This document shows positions 12,801-22,888 of a DNA stretch of 64,000 nucleotides, piece by piece. The translations under genes were made by a program, and so were the position numbers. Below the pieces are notes generated by a model that was not told where the DNA came from, did not search any database, and was given only the letters and a program-made list of their open reading frames with translations. The first letter of the stretch is position 1; every line of letters begins with the position of its first letter. Source of the DNA: Streptomyces sp. NBC_01241 (lineage in GTDB: Bacteria; Actinomycetota; Actinomycetes; Streptomycetales; Streptomycetaceae); the NCBI RefSeq assembly GCF_041435435.1, contig NZ_CP108494.1, positions 496,001 to 560,000 on the forward strand, given 5' to 3'.

Positions 12801-15800
12801 GCCGCTTCCCCGGCTCGGTGACCTCGGCCCAGTCCCTGTGGGACCTGGTCGCCGACGCGGGCGACGCGGTGGGGCCGTTCCCCACCGACCGTGGCTGGCC
12901 CGAGGGCATCGCCGGCCGGGGCGCGTTCCTCGACCACGCCGACGAGTTCGACGCCGACCTGTTCGGCATCAGCCCCCGCGAAGCCCTCGCCATGGACCCC
13001 CAGCAACGACTGCTGCTGGAAACCACGTGGGAGGCCTTCGAAGCGGCGGGAGTTGATCCCCGCTCGCTCGCAGGCACCGCCACAGGCGTGTTCGTCGGCG
13101 GCACCACCTCCGGCTACGGCACCGGAACCCAGATCCCCCAGGGCGCGGAAGGACACCTGCTCACCGGGACCGCGACCAGCGTCATGTCCGGCCGGGTGTC
13201 CTACGCCTTCGGGCTGGAGGGCCCGGCGGTGACGGTGGACACCGCGTGTTCGTCGTCGCTTGTCGCCCTGCACCTGGCGGCGCAGGCGCTGCGGACGGGC
13301 GAGTGCGACATGGCGCTCGCCGGCGGCGTGACCGTCATGGCCAACCCCGGCGTGTTCGGCGAGTTCGACCGCCAGGGCGGGCTGGCGTCCGACGGCCGGT
13401 GCAAGTCGTTCGCCGATTCCTCCGACGGCATGGGCTGGGGCGAAGGCGTCGGCCTGCTGCTGGTGGAGCGACTCTCGGACGCCCAACGCAACGGACACAA
13501 GATCCTCGCTGTCGTGCGGGGCAGCGCCATCAACCAGGACGGCGCCAGCAACGGCCTGTCGGCGCCGAACGGACCCTCGCAGCAGCGGGTCATCAGCCAG
13601 GCGCTGGCCAACGCCGACCTGACCGGTGCGGACATCGACGTGGTCGAGGCCCACGGCACCGGCACGCGCCTCGGCGACCCGATCGAGGCCCAGGCGCTGC
13701 TGGCGACCTACGGCCAAGACCGCGCCGGTCACGAGCCTTTGTGGATCGGCTCGGTCAAGTCCAACATCGCCCACACCCAGGCCGCCGCAGGTGTCGCCGG
13801 CGTCATCAAGATGGTCATGGCCCTGCGCCACGGCCTGATGCCCGCAACCCTCCACATCGACGAACCGTCGACCCAGGTCGACTGGACCGCCGGTGCGGTG
13901 GAGCTGCTCACCGAGCAGCGCGCGTGGCCTGCGGTGGACCGTCCGCGCCGCGCTGCGGTCTCCTCGTTCGGCATCAGCGGAACCAACGCCCACATCATCC
14001 TCGAACAGGCACCCGCGCCCGAGCCGGTGGCAGTCGCCGAACCGTCGGCAACGCGCCCCGGACCGGTGCCGTGGCTCGTCTCGGCCAAGTCCGACACCGC
14101 CCTACGCGCACAGATCGACAGCCTTCGGACCTTCGTTGCCGACCAGCCCGAACTGGACCGGGTCGACGTGGCCTGGTCGCTCGCGACCAGCCGGGCAGCG
14201 TTGGAACACCGCACCGTCCTGGCCGCCGATGGGGATGTGCTCGCCACAGGCACCACGGGCGAAGGCAAGACCGCGTTCCTGTTCACCGGCCAGGGCTCCC
14301 AGCGCGCGGGCATGGGCCTGGGGCTCTACGAGGCGTTCCCGGTGTTCGCCGAAGCGTTCGACGCCGTCTGCGCCCGACTTGATGTCCGGCTGGAGCGCCC
14401 GCTGCGGGAGGTTCTGACCGACGGCGCCGACCTCGACCGCACGATGTGGGCTCAGGCGGGGCTGTTCGCGCTCGAAGTCGGCCTGTTCCGGCTGGTGGAG
14501 TCGTGGGGCGTGAGCCCGGATGTGTTGCTGGGTCACTCGCTGGGTGAGATCAGTGCGGCGCATGTCGCGGGGATCCTGGACCTGGACGATGCGTGTGTGC
14601 TGGTGGCGGAGCGGAGCCGGCTGATGCAGGCGCTGCCCGCGGGCGGCGGCATGCTCGCCGTCCAGGCCACCGAAGCCGACGTCGCCGAGTCCGGCCTCGA
14701 CATCGCCGCCGTCAACGGCCCCAACTCCGTCGTCCTCTCCGGCACCACCGAAGCCATCGCACACTACGCCGCCCAGTGCGCCGAGCGTGGCCTGCGGTTC
14801 AACGTCCTGTCGGTGTCGCACGCCTTCCACTCGGCCCTGATGGAACCGATGCTGGACGAGTTCGCGAACGTCCTGAACGGCCTGACGTTCCACCCCGCAC
14901 ACATCCCGGTCGTCTCGAACCTCACCGGAGCCGTTGCCGAGCCGGGTGCCATGCAGCAGCCCGCGTACTGGCTGCACCAGGTCCGTGGCACGGTCCGCTT
15001 CGCCGACGGCGTCACCGCCCTCGCGGCCATGGGCGTGACCCGCTGCCTGGAACTCGGCCCCGACGGTGTGCTGTCCGGCATGGCCCAGACCGGCGCCGAC
15101 GACATGCTCTGCGCCCCCGTTCTGCGCAAGGACCGCGACGAGAGCGACACCGTCCTGACCGCCGTGAGCCGACTGTGGACCTGCGGTGTCGAGGTCGACT
15201 GGCGCGCGGTGTTCGCCGGCTGGGGCGGCCGGACGGTCGACCTGCCCACCTACCCCTTCCAGCGACAGCGGTACTGGCCCGAGCCCGTCGCCGCACCCAC
15301 CAGCGGCGAGGTGGCCGAGACCGGATTCTGGGACGCGGTCGAACGCGAAGACCTCCAGCAACTGGCCACCGAACTCGAACTCACCGAACCCCCGGCCTCC
15401 CTGGGCCAGGTCCTGCCCGTGCTCGCCACCTGGCGACGCCGCCGACGCGAACGCTCCGTGATCGACTCCTGGCGCTACCAGGTCGCCTGGAAACCCCTCA
15501 CCACCCTCCCCACCACACCCACCCTCACCGGCACATGGATCCTCGCCACCACCGGCGACCCCACCACCACCGCCACCATCACGGCCGCTCTCACCGGAGC
15601 CGGTGCCACCGTCCTCACCCTCCCCCTCGACACCCCCCACGACAACGCCACGGCCACACGCCACGAACGGAAAGCGGCACTCGAACACCTCGCCGCCCAG
15701 GCCCCCGACCTGTCCGGCATCCTGCTCCTCGCCGACACCCTCACCAACCAGCCCGCACACAACGGCATCCCCGCACCCCTCGCCGGCGTGCTGACCCTGC

Positions 15801-18800
15801 TCCAGGCACTCACCGACACCCACCTCACCGCCCCCCTGTGGGTGACCACCCGCGGCGCCGTGTCCACCACGGCATCGGACCCGCTGACCAACCCGGCCCA
15901 GGCCACCATCTGGGGCATGGGCCGCGTCGCCGCACTCGAAGCACCCCACGTCTGGGGCGGCCTCATCGACCTCCCCGCAACAACCGACACCCACCCCACA
16001 ACCGACACGAACACGGCAGCACGCCTTGCCGGCGTCCTCGCCGACGGCCGCGAGGACCAGGTCGCCGTCCGCGACTCCGGGGTCCACGGCCGGCGCGTCC
16101 TGCACGCCCCGACCACCACACCGCCCACCACCCCGTGGACCCCCACCGGGACCGTCCTGATCACCGGCGGCACCGGCGCCCTCGGCACCGTCGTGGCCCG
16201 CTGGCTCGCCCACCGCGGCACCCCCCACCTGGTCCTCACCAGCCGCAGCGGCAACGCCCCCGACGGCCTGACCGAAGAACTCGCCCGCCTCGGCACCCAG
16301 GTCACCGTCGCCGCCTGCGACGTCACCGACCGCGACGCCCTCGCCGAAGTCATCGCCCGCATCCCCACTCACACACCACTGACCGGCATCGTGCACGCCG
16401 CCGGCGTCGGGACTCCCGAGAAGCTGGACCTCACCGGTCTGGACGCCGTGGGGAAGGTGCTCGCGAGCAAGGTCACCGGCACGGCGCATCTCGACGAACT
16501 CACCGCCCACCTGCCGATCGACCTCTTCGTCGTCTTCTCCTCGATCGCCGCCACCTGGGGCAGCGGCGGCCAGGCCGCCTACGCAGCCGGCAACGCCTTC
16601 CTCGACGCCTGGATCCAACACCGCCACGACCGCGGACTCCCCGGCACATCCCTGGCCTGGGGCCCCTGGGCCAAGGCCGGCATGGCCACCGAGGGCGAGA
16701 CGGAAGAGTACCTGCGTCGGCGTGGGCTCGACGCACTGGATCCGGAACTCGCGATGCGGGCACTGGCCCAGGCGATCGACTCGGGACCGGGCACGCTGAC
16801 GGTGGCCGACGTCGACTGGCCCACCTTCCTGCCCGCCTTCACCTCGGCACGGCGCAGCGCGCTGCTCAGCGACCTGCCCGAGGCGGCCGCCCTGGCCGAC
16901 ACCGCCCCGGGCGGCGCTCCCGGCCCGGAGTCGCCGCTGCGCGAGAAGCTGATGGCCGTTTCCGAGGTCCGGCGGCAGGAGATGCTGCTGGCCCTGGTGC
17001 GGGAGCAGGCTTCGAGCGTGCTGGGGCACTCCGCCGCGGAGGCGGTCGAACCCGGGCGGGCGTTCCGTGATCTGGGCTTCGACTCGCTGATGGCGATCGA
17101 ACTGCGCAACCTGCTGGCCACGGAAACCGGGCTCGCCCTGCCCGCGACGCTGGCGTTCGACTACCCCACGTCGCAGGTGCTGGCGGAGTACCTCCAGGCC
17201 CAGCTCCTCGGTGCCGACCGGCCCGCGGAAATGGTGCCGGCCCGGGCGGGCGCGGCCGACGAACCGTTGGCGATCGTGGGTATGGCCTGCCGCTATCCCG
17301 GCGGTGTGACGTCGCCGGACGAGCTGTGGGACCTGGTCGCCGACGGGGCGGACGGGATGTCGGTGTTCCCGGCGGACCGCGGCTGGCCGGTGGAGGTGTC
17401 CGGGTTCGCGGGCGGCCTGGGCGGGTTCGTCCATGACGCGGTCGAGTTCGACGCGGGCCTCTTCGGGATCTCGCCGCGTGAGGCGCTGGCGATGGACCCG
17501 CAGCAGCGGCTGCTGCTGGAGGCCGCATGGGAGACGTTCGAGTCGGCGGGAATGGCCCCGCAGTCACTGCGGGGCCGCAGCGTGGGCGTGTTCGCCGGCG
17601 CGTCCTCGTCCGGATACGGAGCCGCGGGGGTGCCGGGTGCGGAAGGCCATCTGCTGACCGGTACCGCGGGCAGCGTCATCTCCGGCCGTCTCTCCTACAC
17701 GTTCGGCCTGGAGGGCCCGGCGGTGACGGTGGACACGGCGTGTTCGTCGTCGCTGGTGGCGATGCACCTGGCCGCCCGGGCCCTGCGGGGTGGCGAGTGC
17801 GACATGGCGTTGGCCGGTGGTGTGACCGTGATGGCGACGCCGGGCGCGTTCATCGAGTTCGACCGGCAGGACGGGCTCGCGACGGACGGCCGGTGCAAGT
17901 CGTTCGCCGCCGCGGCCGACGGGACCGGCTGGGCCGAGGGCGTCGGTCTGGTGATGCTGGAGCGGCTCTCCGACGCCCGGCGTCATGGGCATCAGGTGCT
18001 GGCGGTCGTGCGCGGCAGTGCGATCAACCAGGACGGCGCGTCCAACGGTCTGACGGCGCCGAACGGGCAGTCCCAGCAGCGGGTGATCCAGCAGGCGCTG
18101 GCCGACGCCCGGCTGACCGGCGCCGACATCGACACGGTGGAGGCCCACGGCACCGGGACGCGGCTGGGTGACCCGATCGAGGCAGGGGCGCTGCTGGCCA
18201 CGTACGGCCAGGGCCGTGACGAGGCGGGTCCGTTGTGGCTGGGCTCGGTGAAGTCCAACATCGGTCACACGCAGGCCGCCGCGGGTGTCGCGGGCGTGAT
18301 CAAGATGATCATGGCCATGCGGCACGGCGTGCTGCCCGCCACGCTGCACGTCGACGAGCCGTCGCCGCAGGTGGACTGGTCCGCCGGTGCGGTGGAACTG
18401 CTGACCGAGTCGCGTCCCTGGCCCGAGGCCGGTGATCGTCCCCGGCGTGCGGCGGTGTCCTCCTTCGGGATGTCCGGGACGAACGCCCACGTGATCCTGG
18501 AGCAGGCACCGGAGCCGGACGAGGTCCCGGAGCAGGCGGGTCCGGGTGTGCCCGGCGGTCCCGGTGTGCTGTCGCCGGGTGCGGGTGTGTCGGCGTGGGT
18601 GGTGTCGGCGAGGTCCGCTGAGGCGTTGCGGGCACAGGCGGAGCGGTTGCGGTCGTTCGTGGCCGAACAGCCCGCCCAGGACGCGGCGGACGCGGCGGAG
18701 GCGGCGGACATCGCGGACGTGGGTTGGTCGCTCGCGACGGGCCGGGCCGCGCTCAAGCATCGTGCCGTGGTCGTGGGCGAGGGCCCGGAGGAGTTGCTGG

Positions 18801-21800
18801 CCGGTCTGTCCGGGGTCGCCTCGGGGGTCGGTGCGGTGTCCGCGGGTGCCGTGGGTTCCTCGGGCGGCGTGGTGTTCGTGTTCCCGGGCGGAGGCCCCCA
18901 GTGGGTGGGCATGGCACAGGAGTTGTGGGAGACCTCGCCGGTCTTCCGGGAGCGGATGGCCGAGTGCGAGACCGCGCTCGCCCCGTATGTGGACTGGTCG
19001 CTGAGCGACGTCCTGCTGCGGGACGGGGACCTGGAGCCGGTGGACGTGATCCAGCCGGTGCTGTGGGCGGTGATGGTCGCCCTGGCGGAGGTGTGGCGGG
19101 CGGCGGGTGTGGTGCCGTCCGTGGTGGTGGGTCACTCGCAGGGAGAGATCGCCGCGGCGTGTGTGGCGGGACGGCTGTCGTTGGACGACGGTGCGCGGGT
19201 GGCGGCGCTGCGGTCGCGGATCCTGGCCTCGGTGGCCGGCCGCGGCGGGATGGTGTCGCTGGCAGCGGGCAGGGAGGCCGTCGCGGATCTGGTGTCGGGC
19301 AGGGCGGGAGTGTCGATCGGGGCCGTGAACGGCCCCTCGTCCACCGTCGTGTCCGGGGAGAACGGTGCCCTTGAGGAACTGACGGCCGAGTGCGAGCGGC
19401 GGGGGATCCGTGCGCGACCGATCGTCATGGGCTACGCCTCGCACTCCGTGTGGATGGAGGAGCTGCGGGAGCGTGTCCTGACGGACCTGGCGGGGCTGTC
19501 CCCGGCCGGTGACGGCACGGTGACGATGTTCTCCACGCTCACCGGCCGTCTGCTGGAGAGCCGCCTGGACGCGCAGTACTGGTACGACAACCTGCGCTCC
19601 CCTGTCGAGTTCGAGGACACGGTCCGCAATCTGCTGGAGCAGGGGATGCGTACCTTCATCGAGGTGAGCCCGCACCCGGTTCTCACGGTCGGCGTCCAGG
19701 AGACCCTCGACGCGGCGGACGTGCAGGCCGCGGTGCTCGGCACACTGCGGCGTGGCGAGGGCGGGCCGCGCCGGCTGCTGGCCTCCCTGGGCGAGGCGTG
19801 GAAGGCCGGCGTCGACGTCGACTGGCCCGCCGTGCTCACCGGCCGTCGCACCCCGCTCCCGACGTACGCCTTCCAGCGCGAACGGTACTGGCCGGAGCCG
19901 CCGGTGACGGCCGCCGGCGATGTGGTGGACGCCGCGTTCTGGGACGCCGTGGAGCGCGGGGATCTGGCGGAGCTGCCCGGACTCGAATCCGCGCTGCCCG
20001 CCCTGTCCGCGTGGCGGCAGCGCCGGCAGCAGCGTTCGCTGCTCGACTCGTGGCGGTACCGGGTCGTGTGGAAGCCGGTCGCCGATCTGCCCGTCCCCGC
20101 GGGCTCCCCCGGTACCTGGCTTCTCGTCACGCGGGCGGACGACCCGGGGGCCGGGTTCGCCGCCGCCCTGGCCGACGCCGGTGCGACCGTGCTGCGCCTG
20201 CCCGTCGACGGGTCGCACATGACACGGCACGGTCTCGTGGAGCGGCTCAAGCACGTGCTCGCCGAATCCGACGGGCTCGCCGGGGTGGTGTCGCTGACGG
20301 CGCTCGGCGGGCACGCCGAAGGGGCGGACACCGAGGAGGCGGGCACTGGGGGGATGCGGGCCCGGGCCGCGGGCTTCGAGGGGACGCTGGAGCTGCTTCA
20401 GGCACTCCGGGACGCCGGTGTCGACGCCCCGCTGTGGTGTGTCACCTCGGGCGCGGTGTCGACCGGCGCGTCCGACCCGGTCCGCGATCCGGCGCAGGCG
20501 CTCCTGTGGGGTCTCGGGCGGGCGGTCGACCGCGCCGGCCCGGCCCGCTGGGGCGGTGTGATCGACCTGCCCGAGGAGCCGGCGGCCCGTCACTGGCCGA
20601 TGTTCACCGCCGCGCTGCTGTCGGGACACGAGCAACTGGCCGTACGTAACGGCCAGTTGCGGGTACCGCGGCTGGTGCCGGACGTGCCGGATCCCATGAC
20701 CGACGGCGAGCCGGTCCGCTGGCCCGAGTCCGGCACGGTCCTGGTGACCGGCGGGACCGGCGGGACCGGCGGGACCGGGGCGGGAACGGCGCGTTGGCTC
20801 GCCGACCAGGGGGTGCGGCATCTGCTGCTCACCGGACGCGAGGGCGCGGCGGGTCGCGGTGTGACCGAGCTGGTCGCCGATCTGACCGGGCGTGGCGCGC
20901 GGGTCACGGTCGTGGACTGCGACCCGGCGGACCGTGCCGCGCTGGCCCGGGTACTCGCGGAGATTCCCGGCGAGCGGCCGCTGGCCGCTGTCGTGTACGC
21001 GCCCGAGATCGCCTCGGACTGCGAGCCGTCGGCCCTGACACCGGCCGGGTTCGGTGCGATCGACCGTGTCGTCGCCGGGGCCCTGCATCTGCACGAGCTG
21101 ACCGCCGGTCTCGATCTGGCCGCGTTCGTGCTGCTGACCTCGGCCGACGGAGTCTGGGGAGACGCCCGGCAGGTGGCCCGTTCGGCGACCGGGGCCTACC
21201 TCGACGCCCTGGCCGCGTACCGGCGGGCGGGAGGAGCTTCCGCCGCCTCGGTGGCCTGGGGGCCGTGGACGGACCTCGCGGGCGGTGATGCGGACGAGCT
21301 GGAGTGGCTGCGGCAGAGCAGTCTGCGAGCGATGCCGCCGGAGATCGCGACCGGGGTGCTCGGACGGCTGCCGGCCGGGTCCGGTGTCGTCGTCGCCGAT
21401 GTCGACTGGGCCCCGTTCGCCGCCGCGTACACGCGTGACCGTGCCCGGCGCCTGCTCGACGACCTGCCGGAGGTACGCCGCCTGCGCGGCATCGGCTCGG
21501 CGGCCGGCGGCGGCGCCGGTCCCGAGGATCTCCGTGAGCGGCTGGAGAGGCTGCCGCGTGCCGAGCGGCACCTGGCGGCCGTGGACCTGGTCCGGGCGCA
21601 CACGGCAGCCGTGCTCGCCTATCCGGACGTGGAGAGCGTCGAACCGGACCGCGAGTTCCTCGAGTTGGGCATGAGCTCGCTGACGGCGATCGAGCTGCGC
21701 AACGCGCTGCAGGTCGTCACCGGTGCGGCACTGAGCAGTACGGTCGTGTTCGATCACGCGACTCCGGCCGCGCTGGCCGCGCATGTGCTGCACACTCTGC

Positions 21801-22672
21801 TCGGCCCCGACGCCGACGACGCGGGGGCGGGCACCGACGCCGGGCCGCGTGGCGGTGGGATCCTGCGGTTGCTGCTGCAGGAGGCGTCGCAGGAGGGCTC
21901 CTTGGTCAGGTTCATGGAGTTCCTCAGGGAGGCCGCGGGCTTCCGCCCGAAGTTCGAGGACCCCGACGAACTCGAGGTGGCGCCCGATCCGGTCTTCCTC
22001 GCCCGCGGTGAGGGACGGGTGCGCATCGTCGGCCAGTGCGGCACCTCCGCCGTGGCCGGGCCCCACGAGTTCGCCCGGTTCGCCTCGTCGTTCCGCGGGG
22101 AGCGCGATGTCATCGCCCTGCCGGTGCCCGGCTATCGGGACGGCGAACTGCTCGCGTCCGATCCGGACACGGCGCTGGCCTGGCAGGCGAAGGCCCTGCT
22201 GGACGTCGTGGGCGACGACCCGTTCGTGATCGTCGGGCACTCGGGCGGCGGCCTGCTCGCCCACGCGCTGGCCTACCGGCTGGAGCAGATGGGCGTCGTG
22301 GCGGCCGGTGTCGTCCTCGTCGACACCTATCCGCTGGATCAGCCGGTGTACGAGGAGTGGAAGGAGGAGTTCAACGACGGCATGTTCCAGCGCGAGGACC
22401 TGTACGTGTCCATGGACGACACCCGGCTCACCGCGCAGGCCTGGTACGGCGGGATGTTCACGTACTTCCAGCCCCGGGACATCCAGGCCCCGACACTCGT
22501 GCTGCGGGCGTCGGACCCGATCGCGGAGTGGAACCACGAGAGGGACTGGCGGGCGTCGTGGGACCTGCCCCACACGGCTGTCGACGTGCCCGGCAACCAC
22601 TTCACGGTCATGCGCGAGCACGGCGGGACGACCGCGCTGGCGGTCAGCAGGTGGCTGGAGGAACTCGGCTGA
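3830..22672 (+). CDS. Modular type I PKS, four modules plus chain-releasing thioesterase
   Basis: This 6280-residue protein starts with a coiled-coil docking segment (residues 1-34, [14 protein letters not shown]...). Approximate residues: KS 35-454, AT 542-870, KR 920-1350, ACP 1379-1466; KS 1487-1905, AT 1995-2330, KR 2400-2860, ACP 2874-2967; KS 2982-3398, AT 3483-3815, KR 3880-4350, ACP 4372-4461; KS 4478-4896, AT 5014-5355, KR 5404-5888, ACP 5901-5991; TE 6065-6280. Every KS has its TACSSS cysteine and both histidines. The AT motifs are HAFHS, YASHS, HAFHS, YASHS, predicting malonyl, methylmalonyl, malonyl, methylmalonyl. The first three KRs are A1-like and active-looking. The fourth KR has lost its catalytic Tyr and Asn. 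The TE has GHSGGG (Ser at 22241), an Asp in VLVDTYP and a C-terminal GNHF histidine. The protein performs the last four extensions and releases the chain by hydrolysis or cyclisation. The start ATG has only a weak GAGG site. Confidence 0.96.
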   Translation: MSDEMKLRDYLKRVTADLHSTKQRLRSIESADREPIAIVGMSCRLPGGVVSPEGLWDLVTAGGDGVTDFPDDRGWDVSWDGVSGTGGFVAGAGNFDAGLFGISPREALAMDPQQRLLLEAAWEAFESAGLDPMSLRGSSTGVYAGQMYHDYASSMSVVPEGVEAFLGTGNAGSVLSGRVAYTFGLEGPAVTLDTACSSSLVALHLAAQALRSRECDLAVAGGVTVLSTPAVFVDFAQQGGLASDGRCKSFAAAADGTGWSEGAAVLVVERLSDARRNGHRVLALVRGTAVNQDGASNGLTAPNGPSQRRVIEQALANARLTGADVDVVEAHGTGTRLGDPIEAQALLSTYGQERGEADEPLWLGSVKSNIGHTQAAAGAAGVIKMVMALRHGLMPATLHVDEPSPQVDWSAGAVELLTEARPWPESDRPRRAAVSSFGISGTNAHVILEQAPEGAEDTEPARAVRPGTVPWLVSAKTSEGLGEQVQNLRAFTAGRPGLDAVDVGWSTATTRAALEHRAVLTGPGAEQTASGVVSAGRLAMLFTGQGSQRAGMGLELYAAFPVFAGAFDAVCARLDARLERPLREVLSDGADLDHTVWAQAGLFAVEVALFRLAESWGVVPDVLLGHSLGEIAAAHVGGILSLDDACTLVAERGRLMQALPAGGGMLAVQATEAEVADSGLDVAAVNGPTSVVLSGDVEAIERYAARCAEQGRRFTVLSVSHAFHSALMEPMLDEFAAVLDGLSFNPARIPVVSNLTGAVAEPGLMQRPEYWLEQVRRTVRFGDGVAALESLGVTRCLELGPDGVLSGLARETAGEAVLVPMLRKGRDETACAIGAVGRLWTVGVEVDWAGVFAGWGARVVDLPAYAFQRDRYWPEPGVAGLGRADDEDSAFWDAVERGDLRELAGLESALPALTSWRRQRQEQAAVDSWRYQIVWKRLARPAPAPLPGTWVVCGRADDNVAAALGAAGATVVNAPVDEAASVPDVAGVVLVADGWADVLASVHASRDLAAPLWVLTRGAVRVDASDRPADPSQATVWGMGRVAALELPHRWGGLVDLPAEWGDRTGALLTGVLAGRDGEDQVAVRGQGVHGRRLVRATPARRTAPEWSPGGTVLITGGTGGLGVTVARWLAGRGAPHLVLTSRRGVAPDGLVEELAALGTRVTVAACDVADRDALGEVIAGIPGQWPLCGVVHAAGIDDPGTLERTGPEAVARVMRSKVDGTVLLDELTRELPLDQFVVFSSIAATWGGGGQGAYAAGNAFLDAWAQSRRDRGLPGTSIAWGPWAEAGMAVQGEAGDLLRRQGLSPMSPELAVRALAQAIEQEHTCVTVADVNWTRFAAAFTLLRPSPLLSDLPEAAEAANPGADTGGGSGAGGAGLRDLLAGFPVAEHQRILLDLVQTAVANVLQYPDPQAVDPGRAFKDLGFTSLTAVELRDLLVERTGLRLPATLVFDYPVPLALAQYLIGQLLGEADHSPTTTSPSAHADPGEPLAIVGMACRYPGGVTSPEELWRLVADGQDGISPFPRDRGWPTDVPSGIVELGGFMPGVADFDAALFGISPREALAMDPQQRLLLEAAWETFESAGMDPRSLRGRNVGVFAGAASSGYGAAGIPGAEGHLITGTAGSVISGRLSYTFGLEGPAVTVDTACSSSLVALHLATQALRAGECDMALAGGVTVMATPGAFIEFDRQDGLAGDGRCKAFSSAADGTGWSEGVGLVMLERLSDAERNGHQVLAVVRGSAINQDGASNGLTAPNGPSQQRVIRQALANARLTGADVDVVEAHGTGTRLGDPIEAGALLATYGRERGEAGEPLWLGSVKSNIGHTQSAAGVAGVIKMVMALRHGVLPATLHVDEPSAEVDWSAGAVELLTESRDWPEVERPRRAAVSSFGMSGTNAHVILEQAPQPEASVSPVSVPGVSAWVVSAKSEAALRAQVERLASFVAERPELDPVDVGWSLATTRAALEHRAVVVGEGREELLAGLSVATSAVTGAGGVVFVFPGQGSQWVGMARELWDASPVFRERLAECETALAPYVDWSLTDVLLRDGDVDRVDVVQPVLWAVMVSLAEVWRSAGVVPSAVVGHSQGEIAAACVAGWLSLDDAARVVALRSQALVAVAGGGGMVSVAAGREAVEGLMPGTVSVAAVNGPSSTVVSGDAESLGSFMAECERQGIRTRRIPVDYASHSPEMDRLRERILADLAGLTPATGTVPMLSTLTGETVDGGLDARYWFDNLRSTVEFETAIRALLGQGMRTFVEVSAHPVLTVGVEETIDATGADATALGTLRRGEGGMRRLLTSLGEAWATGVDVNWSALLTGRHVALPTYAFQHERYWLDVPSLPVQAAGGVVDPVESRFWDAVERGDLDELAGTLQLSEAPQLLGSVVPALASWRRERRQRSVIDTWRYQVVWKPLETASAALLSGTWLVVGDSAADVAGALTGAGAVVAGLSVDEVVDRAGLAGAVAAVPDVCGVVLAAGAASADRTADVVADELTRVTVLLQALGDAGVDAPLWVLTRGAVAVGASDRVLDPVQAAVWGLGRVAALEFPQRWGGMIDLPETLDAKASGRLAAILADGAGAGEDQAAVRGSGVYARRLVRAAATDAAGEGWQPSGTVLVTGGTGALGAEVARWLAGRGVPHLVLTSRRGVAPDGLVEELAALGARVTVASCDMTDRDALAEVIAGVPADVPLTGVVHAAGVGDAQMLEVADRDTTAAVIGAKIDGVAHLEALTADLPLDLFVVFSSGAAVWGGAGQGAYAAANAFLDAWAAERRERGLSATSVAWGPWDGAGMAVQGETQQLLRRRGMAPMNPELAMRTLAAAVDAGESGLTVADIDWPTFTASFTAIRPSRLLADLPEATTPDTPTSFEEDGGAADLRQQLAGTAAAQRRQVVLDVVRTHAAAVLGHADGESVEAGRAFRDLGFDSLMAVEVRNRLQSVTGLRLPATLVFDHPTPLVLTDFLLTELSGTEAGTPSVARPVSVAVDEPVAIVGMACRFPGSVTSAQSLWDLVADAGDAVGPFPTDRGWPEGIAGRGAFLDHADEFDADLFGISPREALAMDPQQRLLLETTWEAFEAAGVDPRSLAGTATGVFVGGTTSGYGTGTQIPQGAEGHLLTGTATSVMSGRVSYAFGLEGPAVTVDTACSSSLVALHLAAQALRTGECDMALAGGVTVMANPGVFGEFDRQGGLASDGRCKSFADSSDGMGWGEGVGLLLVERLSDAQRNGHKILAVVRGSAINQDGASNGLSAPNGPSQQRVISQALANADLTGADIDVVEAHGTGTRLGDPIEAQALLATYGQDRAGHEPLWIGSVKSNIAHTQAAAGVAGVIKMVMALRHGLMPATLHIDEPSTQVDWTAGAVELLTEQRAWPAVDRPRRAAVSSFGISGTNAHIILEQAPAPEPVAVAEPSATRPGPVPWLVSAKSDTALRAQIDSLRTFVADQPELDRVDVAWSLATSRAALEHRTVLAADGDVLATGTTGEGKTAFLFTGQGSQRAGMGLGLYEAFPVFAEAFDAVCARLDVRLERPLREVLTDGADLDRTMWAQAGLFALEVGLFRLVESWGVSPDVLLGHSLGEISAAHVAGILDLDDACVLVAERSRLMQALPAGGGMLAVQATEADVAESGLDIAAVNGPNSVVLSGTTEAIAHYAAQCAERGLRFNVLSVSHAFHSALMEPMLDEFANVLNGLTFHPAHIPVVSNLTGAVAEPGAMQQPAYWLHQVRGTVRFADGVTALAAMGVTRCLELGPDGVLSGMAQTGADDMLCAPVLRKDRDESDTVLTAVSRLWTCGVEVDWRAVFAGWGGRTVDLPTYPFQRQRYWPEPVAAPTSGEVAETGFWDAVEREDLQQLATELELTEPPASLGQVLPVLATWRRRRRERSVIDSWRYQVAWKPLTTLPTTPTLTGTWILATTGDPTTTATITAALTGAGATVLTLPLDTPHDNATATRHERKAALEHLAAQAPDLSGILLLADTLTNQPAHNGIPAPLAGVLTLLQALTDTHLTAPLWVTTRGAVSTTASDPLTNPAQATIWGMGRVAALEAPHVWGGLIDLPATTDTHPTTDTNTAARLAGVLADGREDQVAVRDSGVHGRRVLHAPTTTPPTTPWTPTGTVLITGGTGALGTVVARWLAHRGTPHLVLTSRSGNAPDGLTEELARLGTQVTVAACDVTDRDALAEVIARIPTHTPLTGIVHAAGVGTPEKLDLTGLDAVGKVLASKVTGTAHLDELTAHLPIDLFVVFSSIAATWGSGGQAAYAAGNAFLDAWIQHRHDRGLPGTSLAWGPWAKAGMATEGETEEYLRRRGLDALDPELAMRALAQAIDSGPGTLTVADVDWPTFLPAFTSARRSALLSDLPEAAALADTAPGGAPGPESPLREKLMAVSEVRRQEMLLALVREQASSVLGHSAAEAVEPGRAFRDLGFDSLMAIELRNLLATETGLALPATLAFDYPTSQVLAEYLQAQLLGADRPAEMVPARAGAADEPLAIVGMACRYPGGVTSPDELWDLVADGADGMSVFPADRGWPVEVSGFAGGLGGFVHDAVEFDAGLFGISPREALAMDPQQRLLLEAAWETFESAGMAPQSLRGRSVGVFAGASSSGYGAAGVPGAEGHLLTGTAGSVISGRLSYTFGLEGPAVTVDTACSSSLVAMHLAARALRGGECDMALAGGVTVMATPGAFIEFDRQDGLATDGRCKSFAAAADGTGWAEGVGLVMLERLSDARRHGHQVLAVVRGSAINQDGASNGLTAPNGQSQQRVIQQALADARLTGADIDTVEAHGTGTRLGDPIEAGALLATYGQGRDEAGPLWLGSVKSNIGHTQAAAGVAGVIKMIMAMRHGVLPATLHVDEPSPQVDWSAGAVELLTESRPWPEAGDRPRRAAVSSFGMSGTNAHVILEQAPEPDEVPEQAGPGVPGGPGVLSPGAGVSAWVVSARSAEALRAQAERLRSFVAEQPAQDAADAAEAADIADVGWSLATGRAALKHRAVVVGEGPEELLAGLSGVASGVGAVSAGAVGSSGGVVFVFPGGGPQWVGMAQELWETSPVFRERMAECETALAPYVDWSLSDVLLRDGDLEPVDVIQPVLWAVMVALAEVWRAAGVVPSVVVGHSQGEIAAACVAGRLSLDDGARVAALRSRILASVAGRGGMVSLAAGREAVADLVSGRAGVSIGAVNGPSSTVVSGENGALEELTAECERRGIRARPIVMGYASHSVWMEELRERVLTDLAGLSPAGDGTVTMFSTLTGRLLESRLDAQYWYDNLRSPVEFEDTVRNLLEQGMRTFIEVSPHPVLTVGVQETLDAADVQAAVLGTLRRGEGGPRRLLASLGEAWKAGVDVDWPAVLTGRRTPLPTYAFQRERYWPEPPVTAAGDVVDAAFWDAVERGDLAELPGLESALPALSAWRQRRQQRSLLDSWRYRVVWKPVADLPVPAGSPGTWLLVTRADDPGAGFAAALADAGATVLRLPVDGSHMTRHGLVERLKHVLAESDGLAGVVSLTALGGHAEGADTEEAGTGGMRARAAGFEGTLELLQALRDAGVDAPLWCVTSGAVSTGASDPVRDPAQALLWGLGRAVDRAGPARWGGVIDLPEEPAARHWPMFTAALLSGHEQLAVRNGQLRVPRLVPDVPDPMTDGEPVRWPESGTVLVTGGTGGTGGTGAGTARWLADQGVRHLLLTGREGAAGRGVTELVADLTGRGARVTVVDCDPADRAALARVLAEIPGERPLAAVVYAPEIASDCEPSALTPAGFGAIDRVVAGALHLHELTAGLDLAAFVLLTSADGVWGDARQVARSATGAYLDALAAYRRAGGASAASVAWGPWTDLAGGDADELEWLRQSSLRAMPPEIATGVLGRLPAGSGVVVADVDWAPFAAAYTRDRARRLLDDLPEVRRLRGIGSAAGGGAGPEDLRERLERLPRAERHLAAVDLVRAHTAAVLAYPDVESVEPDREFLELGMSSLTAIELRNALQVVTGAALSSTVVFDHATPAALAAHVLHTLLGPDADDAGAGTDAGPRGGGILRLLLQEASQEGSLVRFMEFLREAAGFRPKFEDPDELEVAPDPVFLARGEGRVRIVGQCGTSAVAGPHEFARFASSFRGERDVIALPVPGYRDGELLASDPDTALAWQAKALLDVVGDDPFVIVGHSGGGLLAHALAYRLEQMGVVAAGVVLVDTYPLDQPVYEEWKEEFNDGMFQREDLYVSMDDTRLTAQAWYGGMFTYFQPRDIQAPTLVLRASDPIAEWNHERDWRASWDLPHTAVDVPGNHFTVMREHGGTTALAVSRWLEELG
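3932..8225 (+). other. PKS module A: KS-AT(malonyl)-KR(A1)-ACP
   Basis: HAFHS at about 5989 marks a malonyl AT. The KR has no LDD, a Trp eight residues before the active Tyr and Gln three before it ([13 protein letters not shown]), which is the A1 pattern giving an L-type beta-hydroxyl. The ACP reads GFTSL instead of GFDSL, and the attachment Ser (about 8105-8107) is kept. Confidence 0.88.
8288..12730 (+). other. PKS module B: KS-AT(methylmalonyl)-KR(A1)-ACP
   Basis: The AT has GHSQGE and YASHS (Tyr codon at 10367), so methylmalonyl-CoA is expected. The KR has [14 protein letters not shown] and no LDD, an A1 type. The predicted unit is 2-methyl-3-hydroxy. The KS resembles that of module D closely, including the short GAEGHL loop. 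Confidence 0.88.
12773..17210 (+). other. PKS module C: KS-AT(malonyl)-KR(A1)-ACP
   Basis: HAFHS at about 14819 marks a malonyl AT. The KR motif [14 protein letters not shown] is A1-like and active. The KS reads NIAH where all other modules read NIGH, but the catalytic His is kept. Part of the KR is almost identical in DNA to the KR of module J, 37 kb away. Confidence 0.88.
17261..22669 (+). other. PKS terminal module D: KS-AT(methylmalonyl)-KR(inactive)-ACP-TE
   Basis: YASHS at 19433 marks a methylmalonyl AT, but its N-terminal GQGSQ motif reads GGGPQ. The KR has Arg in place of the catalytic Tyr (21179-21181), Gly in place of the Asn (21191-21193) and an expanded glycine-rich NADPH loop, so no ketoreduction is expected. 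The ACP reads GMSSL. The TE follows. The expected released unit is 2-methyl-3-keto. Confidence 0.88.
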
Positions 22673-22680
22673 GCGAGGCC

Positions 22681-22704
22681 GGCGGTGGGCCCCGGCCCGC
22701 CGCC
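22681..22704 (+). terminator. Hairpin after the TE-ending PKS gene
   Basis: GGCGGTGGGC pairs with GCCCGCCGCC (one G-T pair) around a four-base loop, nine bases after the PKS stop. There is no T-tract. It lies between convergent genes, so it may stop both transcripts. The call rests on the stem alone. Confidence 0.5.
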
Positions 22705-22840
22705 GGCCGGCCGGGCATCGGCCACCGCGCGACGGCGGTGGCGGGTCCACGCGGACCGCGCGGCGGCGACGGGCCGGTCGTCGCGGGCCGTGCGGCAGCA
22801 GTGGGCCGGACGCGGAGGAGACGGACGGTGCCGGGCCGTG

Positions 22841-22864
22841 CATCGGCATCCGCATCCGCATCGG
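22841..22864 (+). repeat. Four tandem 6-bp CATC(C/G)G units
   Basis: The units read CATCGG, CATCCG, CATCCG, CATCGG. They sit in the convergent gap just beyond the stop of the minus-strand P450. No function is evident. Confidence 0.6.
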
Positions 22865-22888
22865 GGACGCGCGGGGCGGACCGGCCGT

